A stretch of DNA of 64,000 nucleotides. Origin: Cocos nucifera. Its lineage: Eukaryota; Streptophyta; Magnoliopsida; Arecales; Arecaceae. The translations under genes were made by a program, and so were the position numbers. Where the stretch lies: assembly GCA_006176705.1 (NCBI GenBank), contig QRFJ01000477.1, positions 1,340,214 through 1,404,213 of the forward strand, given 5' to 3'. The number at the start of each line of letters is the position of its first letter. Position 1 is the stretch's first letter. Of this stretch, positions 33,656 through 46,318 are shown piece after piece. The notes below the pieces were generated by a model. That model worked only from the letters and a program-made list of their open reading frames with translations, was not told the DNA's origin and did no database searches.

Positions 33656-35130
33656 GATCATATTAATTTATCTTCAAAATTAAAATCACCTTTAGTCATC
33701 CCTCCAGTATCCATTGCATCAAACTTAACTCCTAACTAAAAAACTCCATTCATGAGTATTCTAGAAGAACAACTAGGAGAAATTCTTGACAAACAAGGGT
33801 CTGAGAATGAGGTTATAAACTATCTTCCCAAAATTATCAATGAATATATCAATAATGGGATTATAAATCAACTTTATGAATTGGCAATCCAAAATCATTA
33901 AAATTTGTCAATCCAATATTTGACACTGGATAGGCAGACTGCCTTGTGTCTGGCTGAAGATGGTAAACTTAGTGCTTGTTGGGAGATAACCCAATATTTA
34001 GTTTTCTTGCATCTAATTTTAGTTTATTTTCTTTTTAGGACATGTTGAATAAGTGGAGGGAGAGCCCAAATTTTTAAAAGCATGTGCTGGACCATATACA
34101 TTGAGTCAGGTGTATTCTTTCATATTCTTTATTGCATTCTTTATTTTTTCTTCTTAATTGAGGATAATGTTGATTAATTTGGGGGAAAGAATAATAAAAT
34201 TTTTTAAAAAAATTTTAAGTCTTCAAAAAAGTTAATATTTAGCATTTAGATACTTGATTATGCTTAAGAATTGAATTGAACTAAGCATTTTAAAATAAAA
34301 TTAATGCACAAATCAGAGAATTTATGAGATATTAAGGAATCAAGTATTAAGAAAACTCAATAAAGAGTTAAGTCTAGAACATAAAAAGTTTTTTCTTTGA
34401 GCATTTCTAATTTTTTCTACTAGCATCAAAGAAAAGTCTACTTTTTATGGGCTTATGTAGGGTAACTATACATTTCTTCATATAAAAAATTTAAATAAAA
34501 TAGTTTTCAAGTACTTCTCATTGAGTAACTTGATCTCTTTGCCTAATCAAGTATTGAGTGTCAAAAGATGGAAAGAATGAAAAAGCTCATTGTAAAGCTA
34601 GTCTTAACTCATAGCCTATTTGATTCGAGCTAGTAAGTCCGAGGGGTATTCTATACTTAGTATCCTAAAGCCAACTAGTTTGGAAGTCATTGGCCCAAAA
34701 CTCACTACATGGATCAAATAAAAAGCTTAAGAGATTAAGACACTCAATAGTGGTATAATGTTAAAAAAAAAATATTGATTTTTCATTAAGTAATCGGGTC
34801 CCATTGCCTATGCAATGATATTCGCATCAAAAATTAGGCAATATGAATAATAAAAAAGTTTAATAAATGAAGGATGGAAGTGATAATACTCTTGTCCAAA
34901 TGAAAGTTTAAATAATTCAAAGATAAAGGTAGGATAATTTAAAAAAAATTTAGAAAAATTTAATGTTCTTTACTTAATTTTTTATTGATAAATATTAATA
35001 CCCTAATGATATGTCTCGCTTATACTCTATTGAATATCAATGGCCATTTTGAAAACTGCTTAGGTAAAATTCGAAACTCTAAAGTTAAAAGATATCTAAA
35101 ACTAAATTCTTTCTTTACTCAAGGACGAGC
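33656..35130 (+). other. 3' region of Gypsy-D without polymerase
   Basis: I searched all frames by eye for RT, RNase H and integrase motifs and found none. Short remnants such as FMSILEEQLGEIL near 33750 may end gag. AT-rich. Confidence 0.6.
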
Positions 35131-35150
35131 AAAGCTTAAGTTGGAAAGTA
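35131..35150 (+). promoter_or_regulatory. Polypurine tract of Gypsy-D
   Basis: AAAGCTTAAGTTGGAAAGTA lies directly before the LTR start at 35151; the purine core is GGAAAG. The match to the corresponding AAGTTGGGGGGTG of G suggests G-to-A decay. Confidence 0.65.
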
Positions 35151-36009
35151 TGATAAATATCATAAAATTATTAATAAAAATATTAATTTATTAATTAATT
35201 TATATTTATTTTTAAGAATTAATAATCAATTTATGCATATTTTTGAGAAATTAATATTTTTATTAATTTAAAATTAATTAAAAAATAATAAAAATTAAAA
35301 AATAAAATATTACTATCAATAGAAAGAGCTCATTTTTTTGATCATAATAAAATAAGTTTGAAGCAAAATGGAGCTAAAATGGATCAGATATAAATTTTTA
35401 AAGATAAAAAAATTAAATAAAAAAAGAAAAATGGCTTAGCTGGCTCCATAAGCCAAGCCACCAAGCCAAGCTAAGCCATCAAAGCTGACTCAACTACAGA
35501 AGCTGCCAGCCAGTCCATGAAACCAAGCATAGAATGTCAGCTCAATAGAAGATAGCAAATCACACACTGCTATGTGGTGGACCAAGACCTCTGAGAGGTT
35601 TATAGTATTTTTGTCATGGCGCACGGGATATTTTTATCATTTCACTCACCAAAATGTGTGTGCTGATTGATTGCGGTGTTTGGTGTGGTCGATCCAAGCA
35701 ATCTATGGGAATAGTAAAGGCACGATAGAATGAATGCGGTAGCTTGCGGTCAAGATCGAATAGTGAAGGTTTAAAACCAAATTTGATTCGAAATCAGCTT
35801 CACGTGGATCACCATCGAACAGTAGCGCTCACATCTAACTCAGATCCAATGGTCCAAAATGCTCCCGATGGTGAATCAAACACTAGCACTTGATCCGATG
35901 GCTCGATCTTCTCCATCAAAGCACGATCCAATGGTCTATAATCAAACCAACTGTGGAAAGGAGTTTTAAAGGGATTTTGCTTGATTTTGGAACTATTTGA
36001 TCAGCATCC
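35151..36009 (+). repeat. 3' LTR of Gypsy-D, left part
   Basis: Matches 16517-17350 of the 5' LTR and ends at GATCAGCATCC, where Copia-F begins. The left copy of F's target duplication is CATCC (36005-36009). Confidence 0.92.
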
Positions 36010-38839
36010 TGTTGAGAAATATGCAGGGTTTCATGCATAGATTTTAAAACTTTTTTAAAATATAGAGTAGCGAAAGACATAGATTAAACTATTTAATCTA
36101 CAACATGCATGTAATCAAATTACAAAACCATATGTCAAGAATCTATAATATATTATGATGCAAATATAAATCTAAAATTAAATTAATCATAAATGGTATT
36201 GATCATATCAATACCTAGATCTAGAATAATTCTAGATCTAACCCTAGATCGTATCTAGGTCACCAAGAGATTAGATCTCTTATCTTTGCATGGGTCGAGA
36301 ACTTTATGGTTGAATCTATTATTATCTTTGGAGCCGCACAAGCATTCAGCCTCTATAGATGATCTACACGAACCTGTAATACAGATTGGAGGTTCGTCGA
36401 ACGAAGATCCGCTCGAAGTGCTAGCTTCTCACGGATCTCTTCTGATGGTTAATCAAATACATATTCTTTAGATCTCTTAGACACTCCAAGAGATGAAGAA
36501 CATGAGGAGGATTAAGGAAGGAATCCAACCCTTAGATCTCCCATAAATCAAAAATAACTACATATGAAAAAATCCTAGGAGAAGACAAATCTTCTCCTTC
36601 AGGACATCAATGGTTGATGTCCTGAAAACATCTCTTATGCTAGGTTCAGAGGAGACCTTCTCCTCTAGATTTTTTCCTACTTTTCAAGATCTCACACCCT
36701 CAGATTTTTCTCATAAAAATATCATAAATAAAATGGAGAAGAAGGGCTCTAAAGGAAACCCTAAGAGACGACCTTCTTTTCTTCTTCTCGCATCAGGACA
36801 TGATCAGATCATGTCCAAAAAGAATCTCTATGCTCCAACACCTTGGAGCACATATCCCATACCCTAATGCTCTCTCTCTCACATTTTTATCAGTTAAAAA
36901 TCATAAATAAAAATAAAGGATAAAGACGTTTAAACAAAATCACAAGAGAAGACAATTTTCTCTCATACCTTATCTCTTCAAGACATCAATCTTTAATGTC
37001 TTAATTGATGGCTCTTCTCCATGAATCTTGGCACCACAAATCCTCCATGCCTTATCCTTCTTTTTCTCTAATGTTTCATATTTTTTTTAGAATTTTTCAC
37101 ATCCTCAAACCATCTGAAAGGAGGCACCCAAAATATATATGGATGACCAGGTCAAACCTAGTCTTTTTTGGATTCCTATGGGGCGTCCAACTCTTGGATG
37201 CCCCTCCCATAATTATTTTCATGCATCCTCTGAATCTCACACACAAAAACCAGGGGAGAAAGGGTGGCACAAAAAAATTGGCGTGGGAAAAGTGGGCGCA
37301 CAAGAGGAGGGAAGAGTTTAGGTCAAAGAGGGCTATTCCAAGAAGGAAACTAATCCTGATAACTTCCCACTTTTGACCAAGTTAAAATTTATTCCAAATA
37401 ATCTGATATGGGGCATGAGAAACTTTTTATTAGGCATGGGAAAACATAAAAAAAATCTAGAATTAAAATATGGCGTGGGCTTTCTTAGGTGCAAGTGAAA
37501 GAGAGAGAGTCTGAATCCAATTAGGACTCCTCTTGTTTGACTAGATCAAAATTATTTTAAACCTAATTTATATTATATTTAAACTAGATTAAATCAATTT
37601 AATTAAGAATAATCCTAGTCTAACTAAGAGCTTAATTAAATTAGATTAAATTAAGATTTAAATATGATTTAAATTCTAAGTCAATCAGGTGCACCCAAGT
37701 CCTAGTCAAATAAGAAATTATTCTTCCTTTGTAATTGACTTATCCAATAAATCAATTAGACTTAATCTAATTAAATCTAAATCAATTCTAATTAAATATA
37801 ATTTAATTAAACTTGATCTCAGCCCAATTGCTCAATCCATTTGAGCCAATTAGCAATCTAATTGCTAATCAATGATGTTTGACCTCGAAATGATTCTCAA
37901 TCATCGATTAACCATCTAATCAAGTTACAAGCTCTAATGTGTGTAATCCCATAGATTCAAACCTAAGCTGGTAGCATAGAAATCAATTTTTGTACCAATC
38001 AAAATTACCATCTAGCAATGATTTTCGATGTTTGGATAGGTCGAATGTATGCAAAGCAACATTCTTAGAATCCTGACCTATGGTTATCGTATAATTCATC
38101 CCTATGACCAATAATGCTCAAGACGACTTTGAGTATGCTATCAAACACTCATACAAGTCATCTCTATTATGTCTCAAAATTTTATAAATCCCATGATACC
38201 TCGTGAGGATTATCCAGATCTAGGTTTTACTAAATTAAAATAGAGCGAGTCATTCTCTTCTTGAAGTTAATCAGGAGTGGTGAATCCCATCTTGACTCAT
38301 ACACCGACTTAACAAGTACTTGACTGTACCCAAAAATCTTTCGAATCTATATTAGAAATATAGACAGTCCAGTATCAAAGTACAGTGAGTTGCTTGCAAG
38401 TCACCATGGTGGTCTCAGGTCGGAGGGATACTTATATCCATTGGCCTTAGTTAGCTACTCTTGACACTAGAGTGCTACATTGATCATGTTTAATGTAGAT
38501 GTACTCCTACATCTCACCTAGATTCCATACCAATGTCTCCACACCACTTGGTTACAAGGACAACCAACGCATATAGCATATAGCGACCTACACTCGATAA
38601 GTTATCATCCTTGTTAATAACTTATCATTTAGTCATGAACAATTTAAGAACCATCCGATAAATCCTTCTTTATCGATTGATTGTGGTTCTAAGAACTTCA
38701 TCATAATTTTGGAGTTTATTTAAGGAAGATAGAATTTTTATGATGAACTAGTCAAATAACTATTATTATTAGATAATTTATATACTAATTTCAATCATCT
38801 ACTACTTAGATGATTGACTTTAGGACATATTTCCCAACA
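36010..38839 (-). repeat. 3' LTR of Copia-F
   Basis: 2830 bases; plus-strand ends TGTTGAGAAAT and TTCCCAACA. Contains two neighbouring palindromes (37145-37163 and 37180-37204) and the minus-strand TATA-like run ATATATAT next to them at 37133-37140. Confidence 0.92.
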
Positions 38840-39073
38840 ACTTTCATTTGGACTAAAGCCAATCAGAATGATATCAAATATCCTATCTTCCACTTGAGTT
38901 TGTAGAACCTCTTAGTTCCGAGGCCTTAGCAAATGGATCGGTCAAATTCTTCTTTTCCATCAATCTTCCAAAAGTCGACATCATCTAGGTCTAATATCTA
39001 AGATGATAGCAATACAGAATATGCTAGTCCTTCGATTCTTTAGTCTGAGCTATGTCTCCAGTGCTACGATAGG
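38840..39073 (-). pseudogene. End of RNase H of Copia-F, distal part
   Basis: Minus strand: AQTKESKD, a HILYCYHLRY stretch, MMSTFGRLMEKKNLTDPFAK and the tail before the LTR. This is the normal Copia C-terminus (His-rich KHI..R..H.IRE, then NLADP.TK). It was separated from the rest of pol by Gypsy-G. The purine stretch next to the LTR, on the minus strand CCAAATGAAAGT, is the likely polypurine tract. Confidence 0.8.
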
Positions 39074-40912
39074 TGATAAGTGGTAAAAATATACTAATAA
39101 AAGTATTAAATTATAAAATAAATTAATTTATTTTTTTAAAAAATTAATATTTTTATTAATTTTATATAGAAAAGAAGGCCATCAATATGAAGATCTTATT
39201 TTTCTAGTTTAGATGAAATAAATTTTAGACAAAACAGACTTCAAACGAGTCCAAAATTAAATTTTAAAATAAATAAATAAAAAAAAGCCAGTCCAGTTCA
39301 AATTGGTTTAGAAAAATTGTATCAGCAGACTGCTCGATCCGACCGCACCCAACAGACCGACCCACTGATGCAACACTAACGTCAAGCTGACGTCAGCATT
39401 TTTTGCGGTGCACGATGGACCCTTTGGAGGGCATTTCGGGGATTTCACATAAAGAAGCGTGCTCCGATTGACTGAAGAATGTGGTGATCCATGCAACACC
39501 AGGCTCGTGCATGGTCTAGAGAGGATAATTTAGAAATTTTATTTGATTCGATGGGTGCCTTTCACTGGGATTTGATCGGACGGCCGAAACATAAGCACTA
39601 ACGAACGGCATCCACAATTCCCGGTCGAGATCCAACGGTTGAGATTCATACTAACTTTAAACTAAAGATTAGAAGTTTTCCTATGTGCGATCTAATGGCC
39701 CAGATTTGATCTTCAAGGCTGATCCGATGGTCCAAATAAATTTTGACTTGATTTAGAATTTTAAAATAATTTTTGGACCATTTGATCAACATCCAACGGT
39801 TAGAATTGGTCTAGAACACTTTTTAAGTTATTTTGAGAGTTTTAAACCTAATTTTAACAGGATTTTGGTGAAAAAATTCACCTTTCAGCCTATAAAAAGT
39901 CTGTTGTTGCTAAAGAGAAAAAAAGGAAGAGAGGGGAGACAGTAAAAGAAAAAAAAGAAGAGAAAGAGAGGAGAGAGGCAGAAAGAGAAGAGAGTTTTTT
40001 GAGAGAAAAAGAAAGGTTTTAAATTTTTTCTTCTTCCAATAATCAGAACATTGATCAAGGAGCTTCTTTTCTTCTTCACCAAGTTTTCCACACCAAAAGT
40101 GATGGACAATCAATTTCAGCAATCAAATAGTCTAATTTCTTTATGCTTTTTATTTTATTTGCTATTTTTGAACTTGTTATCATGAACTAAATTTTCTTTT
40201 ACTAAGGCTAAGGTGTAGCCACTCTTTTGATGCAATATTCAATACGATTTATTTTTAATTTTAAATTTTATTCATGAGGAGTATATAAATCTGATCTTAA
40301 TACTTTTAGATTACTGACCATCTTCTAATTGACCTGATGAACATAGATGTTACGGACCAAGTACATCTATGTTATTTTTTCTTGATTATATATCTTGTAT
40401 TATGAATCAAATTAGAATTCATATGCATGCAAAAATTTTAGTGCGCTTTGGACGCAGCATATTTTAATTAGAGGGTTTTACAAAACTTAATACATTAATA
40501 TTTATTTAAATTACACCTAGACCAAAGGATAATTAATAAATATTGATAGTTTTGCTACGCCTGGACCAAAGGATAGTGAATAAACTAGAAAACTCCACTA
40601 TCACATGAAATAAAATTAATCTAGTAACCTAAATATTGTATTGACTGAGTTGGTGAACCGATTGCCTTAGTAATGCATTGCTCTTAAGTTTAAAACCCTA
40701 ATAATTACACTCTCTCTATTTCCTTAAATTTTTAATTATTTTTTTATTTTATTCTTTAATTTCTTATTCTCATAAATCGATCTTCTAAATAAAGCATAGA
40801 AAAGAGCTTTTCAGTGCTTATTTTTCAATCCTCTAGGGATGATACTCTACTCATTTATTTTATTACTTGATCGATTGGTGCACTTGCCATAGCTATAGAT
40901 TAGCATGCATCA
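39074..40912 (+). repeat. 5' LTR of Gypsy-G
   Basis: 1839 bases from TGATAAGTGG to AGCATGCATCA. TATA box TATAAAA at 39891-39897, followed by a purine-rich leader (39912-40010). Confidence 0.93.
39891..39897 (+). promoter_or_regulatory. TATA box in the LTR of G
   Basis: TATAAAA after CACCTTTCAGCC. The same motif and context recur in the 3' LTR at 45294-45300 and, reversed, in the LTR at 1-1838, which supports it as the core promoter. Confidence 0.65.
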
Positions 40913-40918
40913 AGTTTT

Positions 40919-40936
40919 TGGCGCCGTTGCTAGGGA
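40919..40936 (+). promoter_or_regulatory. Primer-binding site of Gypsy-G
   Basis: TGGCGCCGTTGCTAGGGA, six bases after the LTR. It fits the tRNA-Asp type site used by Athila and relatives, with two differences. Confidence 0.8.
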
Positions 40937-41030
40937 TTGTGTCAAAACAATATTGAAATTTTGATCCTAGCTTTACTTTAGAATTTTATTTTTAATTTTT
41001 ATTATTTTTAAAAAGTTTTTTGTTCAGTGC

Positions 41031-42540
41031 ATGACACGTACTGAACATAGTAACTTATTATCTTTAGATTCAAAAATTGAAAGGACCATTAGAAGACTAC
41101 AACAAGAAAGAAACATGGCAGCTGAAGATCCTAACGACATCAATCTAGGATTGGATATGGCGATCGAAGGATAGCATGAAGCTATTCGATCAGTGCATCG
41201 TCCATTAAATGATTACATCACACAATCTATAGCCGATGCAGCTTCGAGCATCAGGAGACCGCCAGTGCGAGCAAACAACTTTGAAATAAAACCAACGATG
41301 ATCCAAATGATTCAATCAACTATCCAATTCAATGGACACATGCATGATGATCTGAATGCCCATATTTCTAACTTTCTTAAACTTTATGATACTTTTAAAA
41401 TTAATGGGGTGTCAGATGATGCTATTAGATTAAGGTTATTTCCTTTCTCTTTATGGGACAAAAGTAAGAGTTGGCTTCATTCTCTTCCTACAGGTTCTAT
41501 CACAACTTGGGATGTCCTAGCCCAAAAATTCTTAGCCAAGTACTTTCCACCTTCCAAGACTACCAAGATGCGCAACGATATCACTTCTTTCATGTAGATG
41601 GACATGGAGACACTATATGAGGCTTGGGAGCATTTCAAGAAATTGCTGAGGAGATGTCCATATCATCAACTACCCGTATGGCTTCAGGTACAAACTTTCT
41701 ATAATGGTTTATCTCCTACTAATCATTCTATGATTGATGCAGTAGCCGAAGGAATAATTAATCAAAAATAGAGGAAGAAGCCTTCGATCTGATCGATGAG
41801 ATGGCATCAAATAGCTATTTGTGGCAAACAGAACGCATGATGCCAAAAAGACTAGCAGCTGTACAGGGAGTAGATTGCATGCCAACCTTACTAGCTGAAA
41901 TCATAGCCCTTAGAGCCAAAGTCAACAACTTGAAGGAAATAGCTATGCATGTTCAGAGCATCACCTGTGATCTATGTGGAGGAGGACATGATATGAGCAA
42001 TTGCTAGATAGGTAATCCTTTTGCTAAAGCAACTGATACAGCTAATTATGTTGGTAATTTTTTTAGGCCATAACAAAACAATCCCTACTCCAACACATAC
42101 AATCAAGGGTGGAGGCAGCACCCAAATTTTTCATGGAGTAATCAAAATACAGCACAACAACCACCCCCGGGATTCCAAGTACCTAAAAAGAAGTCCAACA
42201 TAAAGAGTTGATGGTCAAATTTATGCAAAACCAAGAAGCAACTATAAAAAATTTAGAAGCCAAACTTAGACAGGACCAAGCAGCAGGAATTCAAAACTTG
42301 GAGATGCAAATAGGTCAAATGGCTAAGATAATCTCCAAGAGACCTCAGGGATCCTTTCCCAGCAACACGGAGACCAATCCAAGGGAGCAAGTCAATGCTA
42401 TCACCCTAAGAAGTGGTACAAAGCTGGAGGAGCCACATCAGAAGAAAGAGACTGAAGAGCCAACTACAAATAAGGAACCATCAACTAAAATTTGTCAGTC
42501 ACCAAAACAACCAGCAGATGGATGGTCTCCAGGTATATAG
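41031..42540 (+). pseudogene. Gag of Gypsy-G
   Basis: The ATG at 41031 opens MTRTEHSNLLSLDSKIERTI followed by a stop (41172). The same frame continues with NNFEIKPTMIQMIQSTIQF and LRLFPFSLWDKSKSWLHSLP, then WDVLAQKFLAKYFPPSKT, the capsid core of Athila-type gag. After the stop at 41595, YEAWEHFKKLLRRCPYHQLP and VQTFYNGLSPTNHSMIDA follow. A frame change leads to CDLCGGGHDMSNC (knuckle, 41970-42005) and a C-terminal coiled region (KNLEAKLRQDQAAGIQNLEM) with AITLRSGTKLEEP. At least five breaks. Packages RNA; may use the polymerase of a relative. Confidence 0.92.
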
Positions 42541-42799
42541 TTTGCTGACCCAAATGTGAAGCCCTACATGCCTCCACTATCATTTTTAGAGAGATAATAC
42601 AGCATCCAAATAAGAAATTTTCTAACTTTCTTAAAATATTAAAGAATTTACATATTAATATTTCTTTTGTAGATGCTATCACTTAAATGCCCCGGTATGC
42701 TAAGTTTCTCAAAGAAATCCTAATAAATAAAAAAAAACTGAAGGAGCATGAGAGAATAAATTTGAATGAAGAATGCTCAGCAATACTCTAAAATAAATT

Positions 42800-43370
42800 A
42801 CCATAGAAGCTAAAAGATCCAGGGAGTTTTACTATCCCTTGCATTATTGATGATTGTAGTTTTGATAAAGTTTTATGTAATTTAGGAGCAAGCATTAATC
42901 TCATGCCTTTTTCTATTTTTAGGAAGCTGGGTCTAGGAGAACCGAAATCTACCACTATTACTTTTCAATTAGCCGATAGATCCATCAAATATCCAATAGG
43001 TATAATGGAAGATGTCTTGGTAAAGGTAAACAAGTTTATTTTCCCTGTTGATTTTATTGTTCTTGATATGGAAGAAGATTATGATGTACCCCTTATCTTA
43101 GGGAGACCCTTTCTAGCTACTAGAGGAGCTTTAATAGATATTTAACAAGGAAAATTAATTCTTAGAATCCAAGATGAACAAGTTACTTTTAATGTTTTCA
43201 AAAATACTAAACATCCTAATGATAATCAAACTTATTTTCTAATTGATATTATTGACAATCTATTATATGAGAATTCTGTAGAAAATAGGTTTGAAAGTAT
43301 GAAAGCTAGCAATGTCCAATTGAAAGAGGGCTCAACCAAACATGAAAGTATTTCAATTGAAGTGGCACTG
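42800..43370 (+). pseudogene. Aspartic protease of Gypsy-G
   Basis: Follows the gag C-terminus. CIIDDCSFDKVLCNLGASIN holds the active-site region, with N-L-G where D-L-G (or D-T-G) is expected; then LMPFSIFRKLGLGEPKST, ADRSIKYPIGIMEDVLVKV, FIFPVDFIVLDMEEDYDV and PLILGRPFLATRGALIDI. The last parts are the well-kept flap and ILGRPFL motif. A stop at 43145 precedes GKLILRIQDEQVTFNVF. With Asn for Asp it is probably inactive. Confidence 0.88.
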
Positions 43371-44463
43371 GATTGATTCAACTCAGAACTCAAAGAAAGT
43401 CAAGCTGAAGACTATAAATCAGAACTACTAGATAGGTTGCTTCTTTTCTTTTTAGTTTTGATCATTTTTTTTTTCTTTTATTTTTTAGCAATTTGTTATT
43501 GCTCTTTTACTGCTTTGGTGTGTATTTTTAATTTTGCAGAGAAAAATCAATGAGAGCTCAAGCAAAATTTTAAAGCTTTAAAGAACCAGACTGAACCAAA
43601 TCAGGTGTATTCCTTCCAATCCTTTATTGCACCCTTTATTTTTCTTTCTCCTTTAAGACAATGTAGAATAATTTAGGGGGTAAAAAAAAAAAACCATGTG
43701 TCAAGAAGAAAATCTTGAGCAAGATAGACTGGACAAGTGATAAAAGATAGAATTATTTGCTAATGAATGTAATGAGTTAAAGAAGTAGATTAGTTGGTCG
43801 ACTTTTAGCAGCCTACTTAGGTCATTAAAAGACTATTAGCACTTCTAATTGCACATGCACACTAACAAGGCAAAGTAGGTATTGATTATAAGACCAACTG
43901 AGGATTCAATTATCACTAAAAATTGATAATTAATATACATTCTAATTAAAGAAACTTGAATTTAAGGAAAGAGCTACCTGTCTAAAAATAAAGTGCAAAA
44001 GATAGAGTATATATGGATTGCCCAAAGCCTAGTAACTGGGTCTCTGCACCTAGGTCAAGTATGAAAATTTACGTAAAATGGTGAAGGAAAGGTCAGGATG
44101 CTCAGCACAGCAAAAAAAAAAAAAATGGAGGCAGTGTGAAAGCTACCTTAATTCATGAGTATAAAATTGAGAATGTATAGAAAATTGACCAAAATAGGTG
44201 ATAAGAGAGGATACTTTTGTTCTTTTAATTTAACACTGAAATGCTAAAGTTAGTCATCACGAACATAAGTGCTATAAATCTTTGATGTACTCTAAGAAAG
44301 TTTTTAATTATATTGACTGAAAAATTTGCTTCTGAAACTCAATGCTTAATTAGCAGTATTTTCTAAACTTTTTGACCTTTAGTCCTAGATTTTATCTTTT
44401 TGATGGATAATCTTATTAAAACATGGTATTAAATAAAACATTGCTAAGAGACTAGCAATGACT
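43371..44463 (+). other. Non-coding 3' region of Gypsy-G
   Basis: No RT, RNase H or integrase. T-rich at 43440-43490. The stretch from 43610 contains AATCCTTTATTGCACCC, also seen in D near 34120 as TTCTTTATTGCATTC, so the 3' ends of D and G are related. Confidence 0.6.
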
Positions 44464-44476
44464 AAGTTGGGGGGTG
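44464..44476 (+). promoter_or_regulatory. Polypurine tract of Gypsy-G
   Basis: AAGTTGGGGGGTG stands directly before the 3' LTR. Confidence 0.8.
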
Positions 44477-46318
44477 TGATAAGTGGTAAAAATATACTAA
44501 TAAAAGTATTAAATTATAAAATAAATTAATCTATTTTTTTAAAATTGATACTTTTATTAATCTTATGTAGGAAAGAAGGCCACCAATATGAAGATCTTAT
44601 TTTTCTGGTTCAGATGAAATAAATTTTAGGCAAAATGGACTTCAAACGAGTCCAAAATTGAATTTCAAAAAAAAAAAGCCGATCCGATTCAAATTGGTTC
44701 AGAAAAATTGGCTCAGTAGATCGCCCAATTCGACCGCACCCAACAGACTGACCCACTGATGTAACGCTGATGCCAAGCTGATGTCAGCATTTTTTGCGGC
44801 ACACGATTGACCATTTGGAGGGCATTTTGGAGATTTCACATAAAGAAGCACGCTTTGATTGGCTGAAGAATGCGATAGTCCATGCAACACCGGGCTCGTG
44901 CATGATCTACAGAGGATAATTTGGAAATTTTGTTTGATCTGATGGGCACCTTTCACTGAGATTTAATCAGACGGTCGAAACACATGCGCTAACGAACGAC
45001 ATCCGTATCTTCTGGGCGAGATCCAACGGTTGAGATTCATCCTGACTTTAAACTAAAGATCAGAAGCTTTCCTATGTGCGATCTGACGGCTTAGATTTGA
45101 TCTTCAATGCTGATCCAATGGTCCAAATGAATTTCGACTTGATATGAGATTTTAAAATAATTTTTTGAGGGATTTTTGGACCATTTGATCAACATCCAAC
45201 GGTTAGAATTGGTCTAGAACTCATTTTGAGTTATTTTAAGAGTTTTAAACCTAATTTTAATAAGATTTTAGTGAAAAAATTCACCTTTCAGCCTATAAAA
45301 GGTCTGCTATTATTGAAGAAAAAAAAAAGAGATGGGAGACAGTAAAAAAAAAAGAAAAAAAAGAGAAAGGGAGGAGAGAGGTAGAAAGAGAAGAGAGATT
45401 TTTAAGAGAAAAGAAAGGATTTTTATTTTTTTCTTCTTCCAACAATCAGAACTTTGATCAAGGAGCTTTTTCTCTTCTTCACCAAGTTCTCCACACCAAG
45501 AGTGACGGACAATCAATTTCAGCAATCAAACAGTCTAATTTCTTTATATTTTTTTATTTTATTTGCTGTTTTTGATCTTATTATCATGAACTAAATTTTC
45601 TTTTACTAAGGCTAAGGTGTAGCTACTCTTTTGATACTATATTTAGTATGATTTATTTTTAATTTTAAATTTTATTCATGAGGAGTATATAAATATGATC
45701 TTAATGCTTTTAGATTATTGGCCATCTTCTAATTGACCTGATGAACATAGATGTTATGGACCAAGTACATCTATGTTATTGCTTCTTGATTATATACCTT
45801 GTATTATAAATCAAATTAGAATTTGTATGCATGTAAAAAATTTAGTGCACTTTGGATACAACGTATTTTAATTAGAGGATTTCACAAAACTTAATGCATT
45901 AATATTTATTTAAATTATACCTGGATCAAAGGATAATTAATAAATATTGATAGTTTTGCTATGCCTGGACCAAAGGATAGTGAATAAACTAGGAAACTCC
46001 ACCGTCACATGAAATAAAATTAATCTAGTAATCTGAATATTGTATTAACTGAGTTGGTGAACCGATTGCCTTAGTAATACATTGCTCTTAAGTTTAAAAT
46101 CCTAATAATTATACTCTCTCTATTTCCTTGAAATTTTTAATTATTTTTTTTATTTTGTTCTTTAATTTCTTATTCTCATAAATCGGTCTTCTAAATAAAG
46201 CATAGGAAAGAGCTTTTCAGTACTTATTTTTCAATCCTCTAGGGACGATACTCTACTCATTTACTTTATTACTTGATCGATGGGTGCATATGCCATAGCT
46301 ATAGATTAGCACGCATCA
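44477..46318 (+). repeat. 3' LTR of Gypsy-G
   Basis: 1842 bases from TGATAAGTGG to TAGCACGCATCA. TATA box at 45294-45300; purine tract about 45318-45410. Confidence 0.93.

Larger units (their letters stand above)
39074..46318 (+). mobile_element. Athila-like Gypsy element G with gag and protease only
   Basis: 7245 bases flanked by ATAGG (39069-39073, 46319-46323). The LTRs have TG...CA ends; the primer-binding and polypurine sites are both recognisable. Between them only gag and an aspartic protease are found. F2 shows the uninterrupted target (ATGATAGGACTAGACC at about 57617). LTR differences are common, many of them C/T or G/A, so it is not young, yet it is younger than F. Confidence 0.93.

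Noticed and set aside
36286..37376. Several short frames in the LTRs of F
   Set aside because: Differ between LTR copies by frameshifts, no motifs; chance frames.
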